Of a stretch of DNA of 23,214 nucleotides, positions 7,802 through 15,214 are shown piece by piece. Where the stretch lies: contig CAUAEH010000030.1 of the NCBI GenBank assembly GCA_958427975.1, forward strand, positions 1 to 23,214. Direction: 5' to 3'. A program made the translations under genes and the position numbers. The first letter of the stretch is position 1. Each line of letters opens with the position of its first letter. The stretch comes from an uncultured Collinsella sp. (GTDB lineage Bacteria; Actinomycetota; Coriobacteriia; Coriobacteriales; Coriobacteriaceae). The notes under the pieces are model-generated. The model was not told the origin of the DNA, searched no databases, and saw only the letters and a program-made list of their open reading frames with translations.

Positions 7802-8151
7802 ACAGAAAAGTTGGCATTTTTTGAAACGCTTAGCTTCGTGACGGGATCCAAGATGCCAAAAACGGCCTCTTACCAGCATGGCTGCATGCGGTAAATTATT
7901 CAAAATTGGTATTTATAGATGACGTGGCAGCAATTTTAAAAATCTTTGAACGGTGTTGTGAACCACTGGTATGCATTTCGCGACCACAGCCCTGTAATTG
8001 CTGACCTGCGGTTTGATTTGGTTTGTCCCCGCAGCGCCGTATCTTGTCCACGGATCCGTCAAGCATTTGGTCAGCATTTGGTTGGAAGACGCATGAAGTG
8101 CCGTGTGAGTATGGACATATGTGGAGGTCATGAGGTTGTAGCTGCATATTC
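7802..8151. other. 350-nt intergenic stretch without a recognised gene
   Basis: This stretch lies between the tRNA-Ser promoter and the rpsF promoter and is more AT-rich than the surroundings. A possible 74-codon frame at 7946-8170 has no ribosome-binding site or recognisable sequence. Visible structure: the inverted repeat GCATG/CATGC (7877-7890), a hairpin CTGCGG/CCGCAG (8006-8011, 8029-8034), and a tandem direct repeat of AGCATTTGGT (8062-8071 and 8073-8082). A small RNA is possible but I see no matching family. Confidence 0.5.
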
Positions 8152-8180
8152 TTGCAGCCTGGGAGGTTGAAAGATATTAT
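8152..8180 (+). promoter_or_regulatory. Promoter of the rpsF-ssb-rpsR-rplI operon
   Basis: TTGCAG (8152-8157) and TATTAT (8175-8180) are separated by exactly 17 bp. Transcription would start near 8187, giving a leader of about 65 nt before the rpsF ATG. Confidence 0.75.
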
Positions 8181-8196
8181 TACCAAGTCTTTTCCT

Positions 8197-8225
8197 GCTT
8201 CAGGCGCACCTTCACGACCTGAAGC
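8197..8225 (+). promoter_or_regulatory. Leader hairpin of rpsF, possible S6:S18 autoregulatory site
   Basis: A perfect 8-bp stem GCTTCAGG/CCTGAAGC (8197-8204, 8218-8225) encloses a 13-nt loop with ACC and ACG. It sits in the short leader between the promoter and the rpsF ribosome-binding site. Many bacteria regulate this operon by S6:S18 binding to an rpsF leader hairpin. Position and size fit, but I cannot confirm the conserved motif. Confidence 0.5.
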
Positions 8226-8251
8226 CACATTTGCCCAGAGGAGGTGACAAT

Positions 8252-8545
8252 ATGAAGGCTTATGAACTGCTGTTCTTTGTTGACCCGTCGCTCGACCCCG
8301 AGACTCGTCTCGCTGTTATGAAGCGTATCGATACCACGATCGCTGAGGGCGCTGGCAAGGTCGACTCCGTTGACGAGTGGGGCAAGCGCAAGCTCGCCTA
8401 CGAGATCAACGACCTCACCGATGGTGACTACACCCTCATCAACTTCCACGCAGATCCTACCCAGATCGCCGAGCTTGATCGCGTCCTGCGCATCACCGAC
8501 GCTGTGGTCCGCCACATGATCGTCCGTCGCGACGACCAGGAGTAA
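8252..8545 (+). CDS. rpsF: 30S ribosomal protein S6
   Basis: 97 aa, the normal size of bacterial S6, which pairs with S18 on the platform of the small subunit. The typical start MKAYELLFFVDPSLDPE and the C-terminal half (DEWGKRKLAYEINDLTDGDYTLI, then DRVLRITDAVVRHMIV) are intact. The ATG at 8252 is preceded by AGGAGGTGA (8239-8247), a full match to the anti-Shine-Dalgarno sequence; an upstream TTG at 8231 is not supported. It is the first gene of an operon with ssb, rpsR and rplI, the classical order in many bacteria. The 8152-8180 promoter and the leader hairpin lie upstream. Confidence 0.97.
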   Translation: MKAYELLFFVDPSLDPETRLAVMKRIDTTIAEGAGKVDSVDEWGKRKLAYEINDLTDGDYTLINFHADPTQIAELDRVLRITDAVVRHMIVRRDDQE

Positions 8546-8593
8546 GACTGTCGTTTTGGACTGGGCTTGTGCCCCAAGAGGAAGTAGTGAGTT

Positions 8594-9046
8594 ATGAGCA
8601 TCAATCGAGTGAACATCACCGGTAACCTCACGCGTGATCCCGAGCTGCGCGCCACCGCCGGCGGAACCCAGGTTCTGTCCTTTGGCGTCGCCGTGAACGA
8701 TCGTCGCCGCAACCCGCAGACTGGCGAGTGGGAGGACTATCCCAACTTTGTCGACTGCACTATGTTCGGCACGCGCGCCGAGGCCGTGAGCCGTTTCCTG
8801 GCAAAGGGAAACAAGGTCGCGATCGAGGGCAAGCTGCGCTACAGCTCTTGGGAGCGCGACGGCCAGCGCCGGAGCAAGCTTGAGGTCATCGTCGATGAGA
8901 TCGAGTTTATGAGCTCCCGTGGTGGCCAGGGTGGCTACGATCAGGGCGGTTACGCCCCCGCGGCTCCCGCGCCCGCAGCACGTCCTGCCGCACCGGTGGC
9001 TACGCCGCCCGCGGTCGACGTCTACGATGAGGACATCCCGTTCTAA
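8594..9046 (+). CDS. ssb: Single-stranded DNA-binding protein SSB
   Basis: 150 aa. Residues 1-~108 form the OB-fold DNA-binding domain, beginning MSINRVNITGNLTRDPELR and containing VNDRRRNPQTGEWEDYPNFVD and KGNKVAIEGKLRY. A flexible Gly/Ala/Pro-rich linker (GGYDQGGYAPAAPAPAARP) follows, and the acidic tip DVYDEDIPF is the conserved docking site for replication and repair partners. It binds single-stranded DNA as a tetramer. The ribosome-binding site GAGG at 8578-8581 is rather far (12 nt), which may lower its translation relative to rpsF. It sits between rpsF and rpsR, its conserved position. Confidence 0.97.
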   Translation: MSINRVNITGNLTRDPELRATAGGTQVLSFGVAVNDRRRNPQTGEWEDYPNFVDCTMFGTRAEAVSRFLAKGNKVAIEGKLRYSSWERDGQRRSKLEVIVDEIEFMSSRGGQGGYDQGGYAPAAPAPAARPAAPVATPPAVDVYDEDIPF

Positions 9047-9118
9047 GGGCTGTTCACCTATTTTTGAGTGAGAGGCGGCTTCGGTTCGCCGAAGTTGCCA
9101 AACGAAAGGTATTTTGAC

Positions 9119-9385
9119 ATGGCTAATGATTTTTCTGCACGTCAGCCGCGTCGTAAGTACTGCCAGTTCTGCAAGGAGAACACTGAGTTCATCGACTATA
9201 AGGACACTCAGCTTCTCCGTAAGTACATGACCGACCGTGGCAAGATCAAGCCTCGTCGCGTCACTGGCGCTTGCACGCAGCATCAGCATGACATCGCCAA
9301 CGCCATCAAGCGCGCCCGCGAGATGGCTCTCCTGCCGTACACCGTCCCCGTGGTTTCCTCTCGTGGCAACCGCGACCGCGGCTAA
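9119..9385 (+). CDS. rpsR: 30S ribosomal protein S18 (cysteine-containing form)
   Basis: 88 aa. Typical S18 core IDYKDTQLLRKYMTDRGKI with PRRVTGACTQHQHDIANAIKRAREMALLPY. Cysteines C15 and C18 (CQFC), C52 and H55/H57 form a likely zinc-binding set, the C+ version of S18; many bacteria instead carry a cysteine-free copy. It partners S6 on the small subunit and likely takes part in feedback control of this operon. The ATG at 9119 has GAAAGG (9104-9109) 9 nt upstream. A longer frame from 9068 has no ribosome-binding site and adds a non-S18 N-terminus. It is the third gene of the operon. Confidence 0.96.
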   Translation: MANDFSARQPRRKYCQFCKENTEFIDYKDTQLLRKYMTDRGKIKPRRVTGACTQHQHDIANAIKRAREMALLPYTVPVVSSRGNRDRG

Positions 9386-9400
9386 GAAGGGAGACGCATC

Positions 9401-9940
9401 ATGAAGGTTATTCTTCTCGATGAGATCAAGGGCAAGGGCGGCGAGGGTGACGTCGTAGAGGTCGCTCAGGGTTACGCTGAGAACTTCCTGTTCCCCAAGA
9501 AGCTCGCTGTTGCCGCCACCAAGGGCAACCTCAAGCAGCTTGACGAGCGTCGCAACAACATCGCCAAGCGCGAGGCCGTCCGTCTGGCTACCGCCAACGA
9601 GACCAAGGCTGCCTTCGAGGGCAAGACGGTCACCGTTGACGTCAAGGTCGGCGACGAGGGCATCCTCTTTGGCTCCGTTACCGCCGCTATGATCGCTGAC
9701 GCCATCAAGGCTCAGCTCGGTATGGACATCGACCGCAAGCGCGTCGAGCTCGGTAAGCCCATCAAGGTTGCCGGTGCCCACACCGTTGCCATCTCGCTGT
9801 ACCGCGAGATCAAGGCCGAGGTTGTCGTTCTCGTTGGCGTTACCGCCGAGGAGCTCGCTGCCGAGGCTGAGGCTGAGGAGACCGCTGAGGTCGCCGAGGC
9901 CGAGACCGCCGAGGTCGAGACTGAGGCTGCTGCCGAGTAG
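9401..9940 (+). CDS. rplI: 50S ribosomal protein L9 with C-terminal Ala/Glu tail
   Basis: 179 aa against about 148-150 for a standard L9. Residues 1-~50 are the rRNA-binding N-domain (MKVILLDEIKGKGGEGDVVE, then QGYAENFLFPKKLA), followed by the long linker helix and C-domain (GILFGSVTAAMIADAI, KVAGAHTVAISLYREI). The last ~30 residues are almost only Ala, Glu, Val and Thr, a low-complexity acidic extension. L9 sits near the L1 stalk and influences translational fidelity. AGAAGGGAG lies at 9386-9393 before the ATG. It is the last gene of the operon and is followed by a strong terminator. Confidence 0.96.
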   Translation: MKVILLDEIKGKGGEGDVVEVAQGYAENFLFPKKLAVAATKGNLKQLDERRNNIAKREAVRLATANETKAAFEGKTVTVDVKVGDEGILFGSVTAAMIADAIKAQLGMDIDRKRVELGKPIKVAGAHTVAISLYREIKAEVVVLVGVTAEELAAEAEAEETAEVAEAETAEVETEAAAE

Positions 9941-9972
9941 CATTTGCTGCAACGCAACAATCTTGTTCTAAG

Positions 9973-10011
9973 AAGGGCGCTCTGGGAGACCAGGGTGCCC
10001 TTTTGTTTTTT
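9973..10011 (+). terminator. Intrinsic terminator of the rpsF operon
   Basis: A 13-bp stem with G-U pairs (9973-9985 with 9990-10002) and a GAGA tetraloop runs into TTTTGTTTTTT. It is a strong Rho-independent terminator that separates rplI from dnaB. Confidence 0.93.
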
Positions 10012-10164
10012 GCGCTGAGTGAGTGTCATGGTGAACGTTGCGTCGAAGTCCTATATACGGGACCGTTCATCCGTTTCGTTCGGTGATGATTGCCGGGGCG
10101 CGGCCCGTTTTGGGACCGTGGCTGATACTATGGATGCTCGCAAGCGATATGAATGAGGATGCTC

Positions 10165-11556
10165 ATGGCATATGACGAAAGGGAGATGGGGCTGACGGTC
10201 GAGGACCGTGGCTCCAAGTTGGGTCTCCCTCAAAACCAAGATGCAGAGGCCAATGTACTGGCCGCCATGCTGCTGTCGCCCGAGGTGGTCGAGGAGGCCC
10301 AGGTCGAGCTGCAGCCTGATGACTTCTACCGGCCCATTCATAAGACCATCTACACCGCGATGGTCGATATGTACAACAGCCGCATTCCCATCGACTCTAT
10401 CTCGCTGATCGATTACCTGCGCAGCATCAACAAGCTTGATGCCGTGGGCGGTGAGGCCTACATTTTGGAGCTGATGGGTCAGACCCTGTCGCTCGTGAAC
10501 TGGCAGCACCATGCCGCCATCGTCCGTCGCGACTCGATGCTGCGCGAGCTGATCGGTGCCACCAACGAGATCAACGCCCTGGCCTATAACGCCCCTACCG
10601 ACACCAAAGAGGTCGTGGAGCTGGCCGAGAGCAAGCTGCTCAAGGTTACGGCGCGCGAGGTCAAGTCGAGCTATAAGACACTGACCGAGTTTATGGTCGA
10701 GGCCTATAACGAGGCCGAGGAAGTGTGTAAGGCCGGTGGACAGGCCGCGGGCGTGCCCACCGGCTTCCCGTCGCTCGACCGCATGCTTATGGGTTTCCGC
10801 GAGGGCCAGCTCATCATTATCGGCGCCCGCCCCGCCGTGGGTAAGACGTCGTTCGCTCTGAACCTGGCGCTGAATGCCGCCGCTGCGGGCTATACCGTCG
10901 GCTTTTTTTCGCTGGAGATGTCGGGCAAGGAAATTGCCCAGCGTCTGATTTGCGCCTACGCCATGATTTCAATCAGCGACTTCCGTACGGGCCGCATTAG
11001 CCCCGAGCAGTGGGCCAATATCAACGAGGCCACGCAGACCTTGTCTAAGCTCGACATTCTGATTGACGATACGCCCGGCACCACGGTGACCGAGATTCGC
11101 GCCAAGAGCCGCCGCATGCTCCACAACAAGGAGAAGGCCATCATCATCCTGGACTACCTGCAGCTGGTGAGTCCTCCGCCGGGACGTCGCTCCGAGAGCC
11201 GTACCGTCGAGGTCTCCGAGATGTCGCGTGGTTTAAAGATCATGGCCAAGGAGCTCAAGATTCCGTTGATCGCGCTGTCGCAGCTGTCGCGTCAGGTCGA
11301 GTCCCGTACCGGCAAGCGCCCGCAGCTGTCCGACCTGCGTGAATCGGGCTCCATCGAGCAGGACGCCGACATCGTTATGTTCTTGGACCGCTCCGCCGAT
11401 GAGGCCGAGGCCTCGCGTGACGATCGACCCGACGAGGGCGTTACGCGTATCGTCGTGGCCAAGAACCGTTCGGGCCCGATCGGTGACGTCGACCTGATGT
11501 TCCTGCCGGCATCCACCAAGTTCTATGAGCTTGATGGGGCGCATACCGAGGACTAG
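10165..11556 (+). CDS. dnaB: Replicative DNA helicase DnaB
   Basis: 463 aa, normal for DnaB, the hexameric 5'-3' helicase that unwinds DNA at the fork. The N-terminal primase-interacting domain spans about residues 22-125 (LPQNQDAEANVLAAMLL, DDFYRPIHKTIY). The RecA-like motor follows with Walker A GARPAVGKT at 220-228, FFSLEMSGKE, Walker B-type ILDYLQLV near 328-335, and motif H4 QLSDLRESGSIEQDADIVMFL. The ATG at 10165 is chosen because GAGG (10155-10158) lies 6 nt before it; ATGs at 10153, 10159 and 10189 are alternatives. No intein interrupts it. The 150-bp gap upstream, after the rplI terminator, must hold its own promoter, but no strong boxes are obvious. Confidence 0.97.
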   Translation: MAYDEREMGLTVEDRGSKLGLPQNQDAEANVLAAMLLSPEVVEEAQVELQPDDFYRPIHKTIYTAMVDMYNSRIPIDSISLIDYLRSINKLDAVGGEAYILELMGQTLSLVNWQHHAAIVRRDSMLRELIGATNEINALAYNAPTDTKEVVELAESKLLKVTAREVKSSYKTLTEFMVEAYNEAEEVCKAGGQAAGVPTGFPSLDRMLMGFREGQLIIIGARPAVGKTSFALNLALNAAAAGYTVGFFSLEMSGKEIAQRLICAYAMISISDFRTGRISPEQWANINEATQTLSKLDILIDDTPGTTVTEIRAKSRRMLHNKEKAIIILDYLQLVSPPPGRRSESRTVEVSEMSRGLKIMAKELKIPLIALSQLSRQVESRTGKRPQLSDLRESGSIEQDADIVMFLDRSADEAEASRDDRPDEGVTRIVVAKNRSGPIGDVDLMFLPASTKFYELDGAHTED

Positions 11557-11583
11557 GACAGGCGCCCGTTGCACGGGTATACT
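11555..11583 (+). promoter_or_regulatory. Promoter of purA
   Basis: AGGACA (11555-11560), overlapping the dnaB stop codon, and TATACT (11578-11583) are spaced by 17 bp. Transcription would start near 11590, 60 nt before the purA ATG. Confidence 0.6.
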
Positions 11584-11649
11584 GGGAATGTTTTGTGCTT
11601 CTGCGTGCCAGCGTGGCGCGTAGACAGTCCATGAATGTAAGGAGTAAAC

Positions 11650-12936
11650 ATGCCGTCAACCGTTTTGGTCGGTGCCCAGTGGGGCGATGAGGGCAAGGGT
11701 AAGATCTGCGACCTGGTCGCCGGCGACTTCGATGCCGTCGTGCGCTATTCGGGCGGTAACAACGCCGGCCACACCATCGTCGTCAACGGCAAGAAGTACG
11801 GCCTGCACCAGGTGCCCTCCGGCATCATGTATTCCGACCATATGTCGGTGATCGGTAACGGCTGCGTCGTCAACCCCAAGGTTGTCCTTGAGGAGATCGA
11901 CATGTTCGAGGCCGACGGTATCACCACCAAGAACCTCAAGATCAGTGGCAACGCGCACATCATCATGCCGTACCACATCGATCTGGATGGCGCCTTTGAG
12001 CAGAAGCTCGGCAAGAAGAACATCGGTACCACCAAGCGCGGCATCGGTCCGTGCTACCAGGACAAGATGGCCCGCATTGGCCTGCGCATGCAGGACATGC
12101 TGGACGAGGCGCTGTTCCGCGACAAGCTGGAGACCGCTCTTGCCCGCGTGAATCCCGAGCTGGAGCTCATCTACCACCTGCCCACCTACACCGTGGACCA
12201 GATCTGCGACGAGTACCTGCCCATGGCCGAGCGCCTGCGCCCCTACATCACCGAGACGAGCCTGCTGCTCAACAACATGATCGACGAGGGCAAGGACCTG
12301 CTGTTCGAGGGCGCCCAGGCAACGCTGCTCGACATTGACCACGGCACCTATCCGTACGTGACGTCTTCCAACTGCACCGCCGGCGGCGCCATCACCGGCT
12401 CTGGCGTCGGTATGAAGAATGTCGACCGCGTCCTGGGCGTCATGAAGGCCTATATCACCCGCGTCGGTTCGGGCCCCATGCCCACCGAGCTTTCCTATGA
12501 GTCCGAGGCCGGCCATACGCTGACCGAGGAGGGCTATGAGTACGGCGTGACCACCGGCCGTCGCCGTCGCTGCGGTTGGTTCGATGGCCCCATCGCCAAC
12601 TATGCCTCGCGTGTCAATGGCCTCACCGATATCGCCATGACCAAGCTCGACGTGCTTTCGGCCTTCGATACCGTCAAGGTGTGCGTTGCCTACGACGTCG
12701 ACGGCGAGCGTTACACGAGCGTGCCCGAGCATCAGGTGCGCTTTGAGCACGCCAAGCCCATCTACGAGGAGCTCCCGGGCTGGAAGTGCGACATCACCGG
12801 CTGCCGCAGCTTTGACGAGCTGCCGCAGGAGGCTCAGGACTACGTGACGTTTATCGAGGATCTGGCACACACCCGCGTGACGTTCATTGGCGTCGGCGCC
12901 GGTCGCGAGCAGATCATCAACCGATTCTGGAAGTAA
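11650..12936 (+). CDS. purA: Adenylosuccinate synthetase
   Basis: 428 aa, the usual length. It converts IMP, aspartate and GTP to adenylosuccinate, the first committed step to AMP. The N-terminal GAQWGDEGKGK loop (residues 8-18) includes the catalytic D13, and GGNNAGHTIV supplies H41. Downstream motifs GTTKRGIGPCYQDKMARIGLR, FEGAQATLLDIDHGTYPYVTSS and TTGRRRRCGWFD are intact, with the base-recognition TKLDVLS near residue 332. AAGGAG (11639-11644) lies 5 nt before the ATG. It has its own promoter and is followed by a hairpin. Soluble homodimeric cytoplasmic enzyme; identification is secure. Confidence 0.97.
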   Translation: MPSTVLVGAQWGDEGKGKICDLVAGDFDAVVRYSGGNNAGHTIVVNGKKYGLHQVPSGIMYSDHMSVIGNGCVVNPKVVLEEIDMFEADGITTKNLKISGNAHIIMPYHIDLDGAFEQKLGKKNIGTTKRGIGPCYQDKMARIGLRMQDMLDEALFRDKLETALARVNPELELIYHLPTYTVDQICDEYLPMAERLRPYITETSLLLNNMIDEGKDLLFEGAQATLLDIDHGTYPYVTSSNCTAGGAITGSGVGMKNVDRVLGVMKAYITRVGSGPMPTELSYESEAGHTLTEEGYEYGVTTGRRRRCGWFDGPIANYASRVNGLTDIAMTKLDVLSAFDTVKVCVAYDVDGERYTSVPEHQVRFEHAKPIYEELPGWKCDITGCRSFDELPQEAQDYVTFIEDLAHTRVTFIGVGAGREQIINRFWK

Positions 12937-12958
12937 TCGGCACTATTTGGTTATTGCG

Positions 12959-13003
12959 ATATACCCCTTTGCAGCCCGGACGGGCGGCCGAGGGGTATAT
13001 TTG
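12959..13003 (+). terminator. Probable terminator after purA
   Basis: Arms 12959-12968 (ATATACCCCT) and 12991-13000 (AGGGGTATAT) pair perfectly, with an inner GCCC/GGGC hairpin (12974-12977, 12982-12985). The following T-tract is short (TTTGCTT), so termination may be partial with read-through into purD. Confidence 0.65.
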
Positions 13004-13054
13004 CTTGCAAAGGGCTCGCGCGGAGCGGGCCGTTCATCCATAGAGGAGGCACCC

Positions 13055-14359
13055 TTGAAGGCGGACACTCAAACCATCGACATCCTGTTGTTGGGCAGCG
13101 GCGGCCGCGAGCATGCTTTGGCAGCTAAGCTCGCTGCATCACCGCGCGCCGGCAAGCTCTACATTGCGCCGGGTAACGGCGGCACCGCGAGCTGCGGCGA
13201 GAACGTGGTTCTCGACGATTGCGATCCTGCGGCCGTGGCTGCGTTTGCCCAGAGCCACGGATGCGGACTCGTGGTGATTGGCCCCGAGGCTCCGCTCGTG
13301 GCGGGCGTTGCCGATGCCGTGCGCGCGGTGGGCATTCCCTGCTTTGGCCCGGGTGCCGAGGGCGCTCAGATGGAGGGCTCCAAGCTGTTCTCCAAGCAGC
13401 TCATGGAGCGCGCCGGTATCCCGACGGCAGCCTATGGCTCGTTTACCGACGAGGCTTCGGCTCTCGCCTACGTGCGCGAGCAGGGCGCACCGCTGGTCGT
13501 GAAGGCTGACGGCCTGGCCGCAGGCAAGGGCGTCATCGTGGCGACCGAGCTCGAGCAGGCCGAGGAGGCCGTGCGCGAGTGCTTTGGCGGCACCTTTGGC
13601 GATGCCGGCAATACCGTGGTCATCGAGGAGATGCTGACCGGTCCCGAGTGCTCGCTGCTGGCCTTTACCGACGGCAAGACCGTGCGCCCCATGGCCACCT
13701 CGCAGGACCACAAGCGTGCGCTCGAGGGCGACCTTGGCCCCAACACCGGCGGCATGGGCGTCTACAGCCCGGTGCCCATCGTGACCGACGAGGAGCACGC
13801 CACCATGGTGAAAGTCATGGAGCAGACCGTGGCCGAGCTTGCTGCCGAGGGCATCGACTACCGCGGCTGCCTGTATGGCGGCTTTATGCTCACCCCCGCC
13901 GGCCCCAAGGTGCTGGAGTTCAACGCCCGCTTTGGCGACCCCGAGACGCAGGTCGTGCTGCCGCGCCTCAAGAACGACCTGGTCGAGGTTATGCTCGCCT
14001 GCGCCAACTGCGAGCTTGATCAGATTGAGCTCGATTGGCGTGACGAGTGGGCCGTGGCTGTTGTCCTGACGAGCGCGGGCTACCCCGGCAGCTACGAGAA
14101 GGGCAAAGTCATCACCGGCATCGCCGACGCCGAGTCCATGGAGAACGTGATCGTGTACCATGCCGGCACCGCCGTGGTGGACGGTCAGCTCGTGACCAAC
14201 GGCGGCCGTGTGCTTGCCGTGACCGCGCTGGGCGATACGTTTGAGAACGCCCGCAACCTTGCCTACGAGGCCTGCGAGAAGATTGATTTTGAGGGCAAGA
14301 CCCTGCGTCATGACATCGGCCTGCGCGCGCTGCGTGGCCGCGACGCCTGGGATGCCTAA
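13055..14359 (+). CDS. purD: Phosphoribosylamine-glycine ligase (GAR synthetase)
   Basis: 434 aa from a TTG start. It joins phosphoribosylamine and glycine with ATP in the second step of purine synthesis. ATP-grasp fold: N-domain GSGGREHALAAKL near residue 14, IGPEAPLVAGVADA, then ATP-binding VVKADGLAAGKGVIVA near 147, PMATSQDHKRALEGDLGPN, and metal-binding NARFGDPETQV from residue 290. TTG at 13055 is preferred because AGGAGG (13044-13049) is 5 nt upstream and the protein begins exactly where the family does. The open frame extends back to 12887 but overlaps purA. It stands apart from other pur genes except purA just upstream, and a NUDIX gene follows by 21 nt. Confidence 0.96.
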   Translation: MKADTQTIDILLLGSGGREHALAAKLAASPRAGKLYIAPGNGGTASCGENVVLDDCDPAAVAAFAQSHGCGLVVIGPEAPLVAGVADAVRAVGIPCFGPGAEGAQMEGSKLFSKQLMERAGIPTAAYGSFTDEASALAYVREQGAPLVVKADGLAAGKGVIVATELEQAEEAVRECFGGTFGDAGNTVVIEEMLTGPECSLLAFTDGKTVRPMATSQDHKRALEGDLGPNTGGMGVYSPVPIVTDEEHATMVKVMEQTVAELAAEGIDYRGCLYGGFMLTPAGPKVLEFNARFGDPETQVVLPRLKNDLVEVMLACANCELDQIELDWRDEWAVAVVLTSAGYPGSYEKGKVITGIADAESMENVIVYHAGTAVVDGQLVTNGGRVLAVTALGDTFENARNLAYEACEKIDFEGKTLRHDIGLRALRGRDAWDA

Positions 14360-14380
14360 AGTCCGAGAGGGATGAGACGG

Positions 14381-15076
14381 ATGGACGAGAAGAACGAAGA
14401 GCTCGTGGACGCACGGATCGTCGAAGAGGACAGCCGCATGTATGGGCACGCCGAGGGCGAGCCTGGTGGCGAGGTCGCCGACGAGCCGGCGCTGGTGCTG
14501 GGCGACGACGACCCGCACGATGCCGAGCTGCACGAGAAGATTCTTTCGGAGGAGTGCGCCTGGAAGGGCAAGATCCTCGACGTCCACCGTCTTGAGGTTG
14601 AACTGCCCAACGGTCACCGCAGCGCCCGCGATATCGTTCGCCATCCGGGTGCGGCGGCCGTTGTGGCACTGACCGAGAGCGGCAAGATCGTGCTGGTGCG
14701 TCAGTACCGCACCGCCATCGACCGCGTGACGGTCGAGATTCCCGCCGGCAAGCTCGATCCAGGCGAGGACCCGCTCGATTGCGCCAAGCGCGAGCTGCAT
14801 GAGGAGACGGGCTTTAGGGCTGGTCGCATTCGCTTTTTGACGTCGATTGTCACGTCCTGTGGCTTCTGTGACGAGATCATTCACATCTACCTGGCCACCA
14901 AGCTCGAGTTCGATGCACCCAACCCCGATGATGACGAGTTCGTCAACGTGGACCTCGTGCCGCTGCACGAGCTGATCGACGCCGTGCTCGACGGCAAGAT
15001 CGAAGATGCCAAGACCGTCGTGGGCGCCTTGGCCTGCGATAGCATCGCGCATAGGTTGGGCGGAGCCGATCTTTAA
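14381..15076 (+). CDS. NUDIX hydrolase, ADP-ribose pyrophosphatase-like
   Basis: 231 aa. A complete NUDIX box, GX5EX7REUXEEXGU, runs from G123 to F145 (GKLDPGEDPLDCAKREL then HEETGF), the Mg-binding site for diphosphate hydrolysis. The preceding VLVRQYRTAIDRVTVEIPAG is typical of the ADP-ribose pyrophosphatase subgroup, which cleaves ADP-ribose to AMP and ribose-5-phosphate. About 55 acidic residues precede the domain (VEEDSRMYGHAEGEPGGEVA, DDDPHDAEL), which is longer than usual and probably disordered. GAGAGGG (14365-14371) lies 9 nt before the ATG at 14381; ATG 14372 is too close to it. It follows purD by 21 nt and is probably co-transcribed. Confidence 0.9.
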   Translation: MDEKNEELVDARIVEEDSRMYGHAEGEPGGEVADEPALVLGDDDPHDAELHEKILSEECAWKGKILDVHRLEVELPNGHRSARDIVRHPGAAAVVALTESGKIVLVRQYRTAIDRVTVEIPAGKLDPGEDPLDCAKRELHEETGFRAGRIRFLTSIVTSCGFCDEIIHIYLATKLEFDAPNPDDDEFVNVDLVPLHELIDAVLDGKIEDAKTVVGALACDSIAHRLGGADL

Positions 15077-15114
15077 CGAGCGGGAATGATTCCGTAGGTT
15101 TGTGTAAGTCAGCG

Positions 15115-15214
15115 AAAGTGCTCCATTTGAGACAAGGTGGCCTAAAAGAGGAGGGAAGCGTATGGATATACGCGACCGACGATTGAAGGCCAGATTGTCC
15201 AAATGGAGCACTTG
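15115..15214. repeat. 100-bp MITE-like inverted-repeat element at the 5' end of the ABC gene
   Basis: Arms 15116-15143 and 15187-15213 are reverse complements apart from one single-base gap and a few mismatches near the inner ends; the first 14 bases (AAGTGCTCCATTTG) match perfectly. A 5-bp CAGCG is present directly outside both ends (15110-15114, 15215-15219), like a target duplication. Inside lie AGGAGG (15149-15154), the ATG at 15162 and a nested palindrome GCGTAT-GGAT-ATACGC (15158-15173). Mobility is inference. Confidence 0.6.

Noticed and set aside
7946..8170. 74-codon plus-strand frame before rpsF
   Set aside because: No ribosome-binding site, no recognisable sequence, and it runs across the rpsF promoter.
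11656..12870. Long minus-strand open frame opposite purA, with similar ones opposite typA, purD, rplI and carB
   Set aside because: High GC and the RNY codon pattern of the real genes create stop-free antisense frames. None has a ribosome-binding site or a recognisable protein sequence.
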